Shown here in pieces: positions 63,779 to 64,000 of a DNA stretch of 64,000 nt. The position numbers and the translations under genes are program-made. Below the pieces are notes generated by a model. The model was given only the letters and a program-made list of their open reading frames with translations. It made no database searches and was not told where the DNA came from. The stretch covers positions 62,001-126,000 of the forward strand of contig VXCM01000756.1 in NCBI GenBank assembly GCA_014773175.1. The letters run 5' to 3'. This stretch comes from Lucifuga dentata. Taxonomy: Eukaryota > Chordata > Actinopteri > Ophidiiformes > Bythitidae. The number at the start of each line of letters is the position of its first letter. The stretch's first letter is position 1.

Positions 63779-63831
<53 letters not shown>
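63779..63831. repeat. GA microsatellite
   Basis: Pure GA run of about 52 bp near the right edge. Confidence 0.95.
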
Positions 63832-63834
<3 letters not shown>

Positions 63835-64000
63835 ATAGTCCCACCGACGGATAACTGCTGAACAAAGGGTACATGAAAAGCCGTTTCACCAAAGGTCATA
63901 CTCTATGCATTTATTGCATGGATGCGAACACACACAGTTCTGCACACAGTATGAATATTCACATCCTCTGTATTAAATCCACATATACTCATTTTCAGAA

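Larger units (their letters stand above)
62929..64000 (-). other. trpc7: trpc7 intron (partial)
   Basis: Holds the family B fragment at 63338 and a GA repeat at 63779. No upstream TRPC exon, such as the TRP box or pore, was found before the window edge. Confidence 0.65.

Overview
The window is vertebrate genomic DNA, almost certainly from a ray-finned (teleost) fish. Genes are split into short exons. Introns and spacers are AT-rich and full of CA/GT, GA and homopolymer runs. Several decayed Tc1/mariner transposons of families common in fish are present, along with fish-type non-LTR retrotransposon tails. No bacterial, phage, CRISPR or defence-system features were found. All three genes lie on the minus strand.

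From the left edge to about 42.06 kb is a diaphanous-related formin that best fits diaph1. Eighteen coding exons can be placed from the start codon at 41300 down to a 9-nt microexon at 1062-1070. They cover the N-terminal tail, the Rho-GTPase-binding/FH3 (DID) region, the dimerisation and coiled-coil region, the proline-rich FH1 and the first residues of FH2. The rest of FH2 and the C-terminal autoregulatory tail lie beyond the left edge. Exon lengths and intron phases all join in frame except inside the FH1 exon, where an N gap and an assembly duplication break the frame. One intron (13168-14346) has the hallmarks of a U12-type AT-AC intron. Intron 1 is about 18.9 kb and holds most of the transposon debris of this half.

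At 44562-44906 is a 114-residue single-pass membrane protein resembling SMIM32, with a probable non-coding 5' exon at 45300-45752. At 60991-62928 are the last exons of a TRPC channel that best matches TRPC7 at its C terminus. The rest of trpc7 continues beyond the right edge. As I recall the human map, SMIM32 and TRPC7 are neighbours on 5q, so this pair looks like conserved synteny. DIAPH1 is also on human 5q.

The 15-kb spacer between smim32 and trpc7 is mostly repeats: a MITE-like family, a Tc1-like element with a second Tc1-like element nested inside it, and further copies of the second family nearby.

The assembly has a recurrent defect. Seven single-N positions are each flanked by direct duplications of 61-67 bp, and about fourteen other single Ns sit mostly in homopolymers or simple repeats. 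These look like contig-overlap joins and should not be read as biological tandem repeats. I did not find an undescribed biological system. The strongest signals are the AT-AC intron, the 9-nt microexon with its pyrimidine-rich upstream flank, and the nested transposons.
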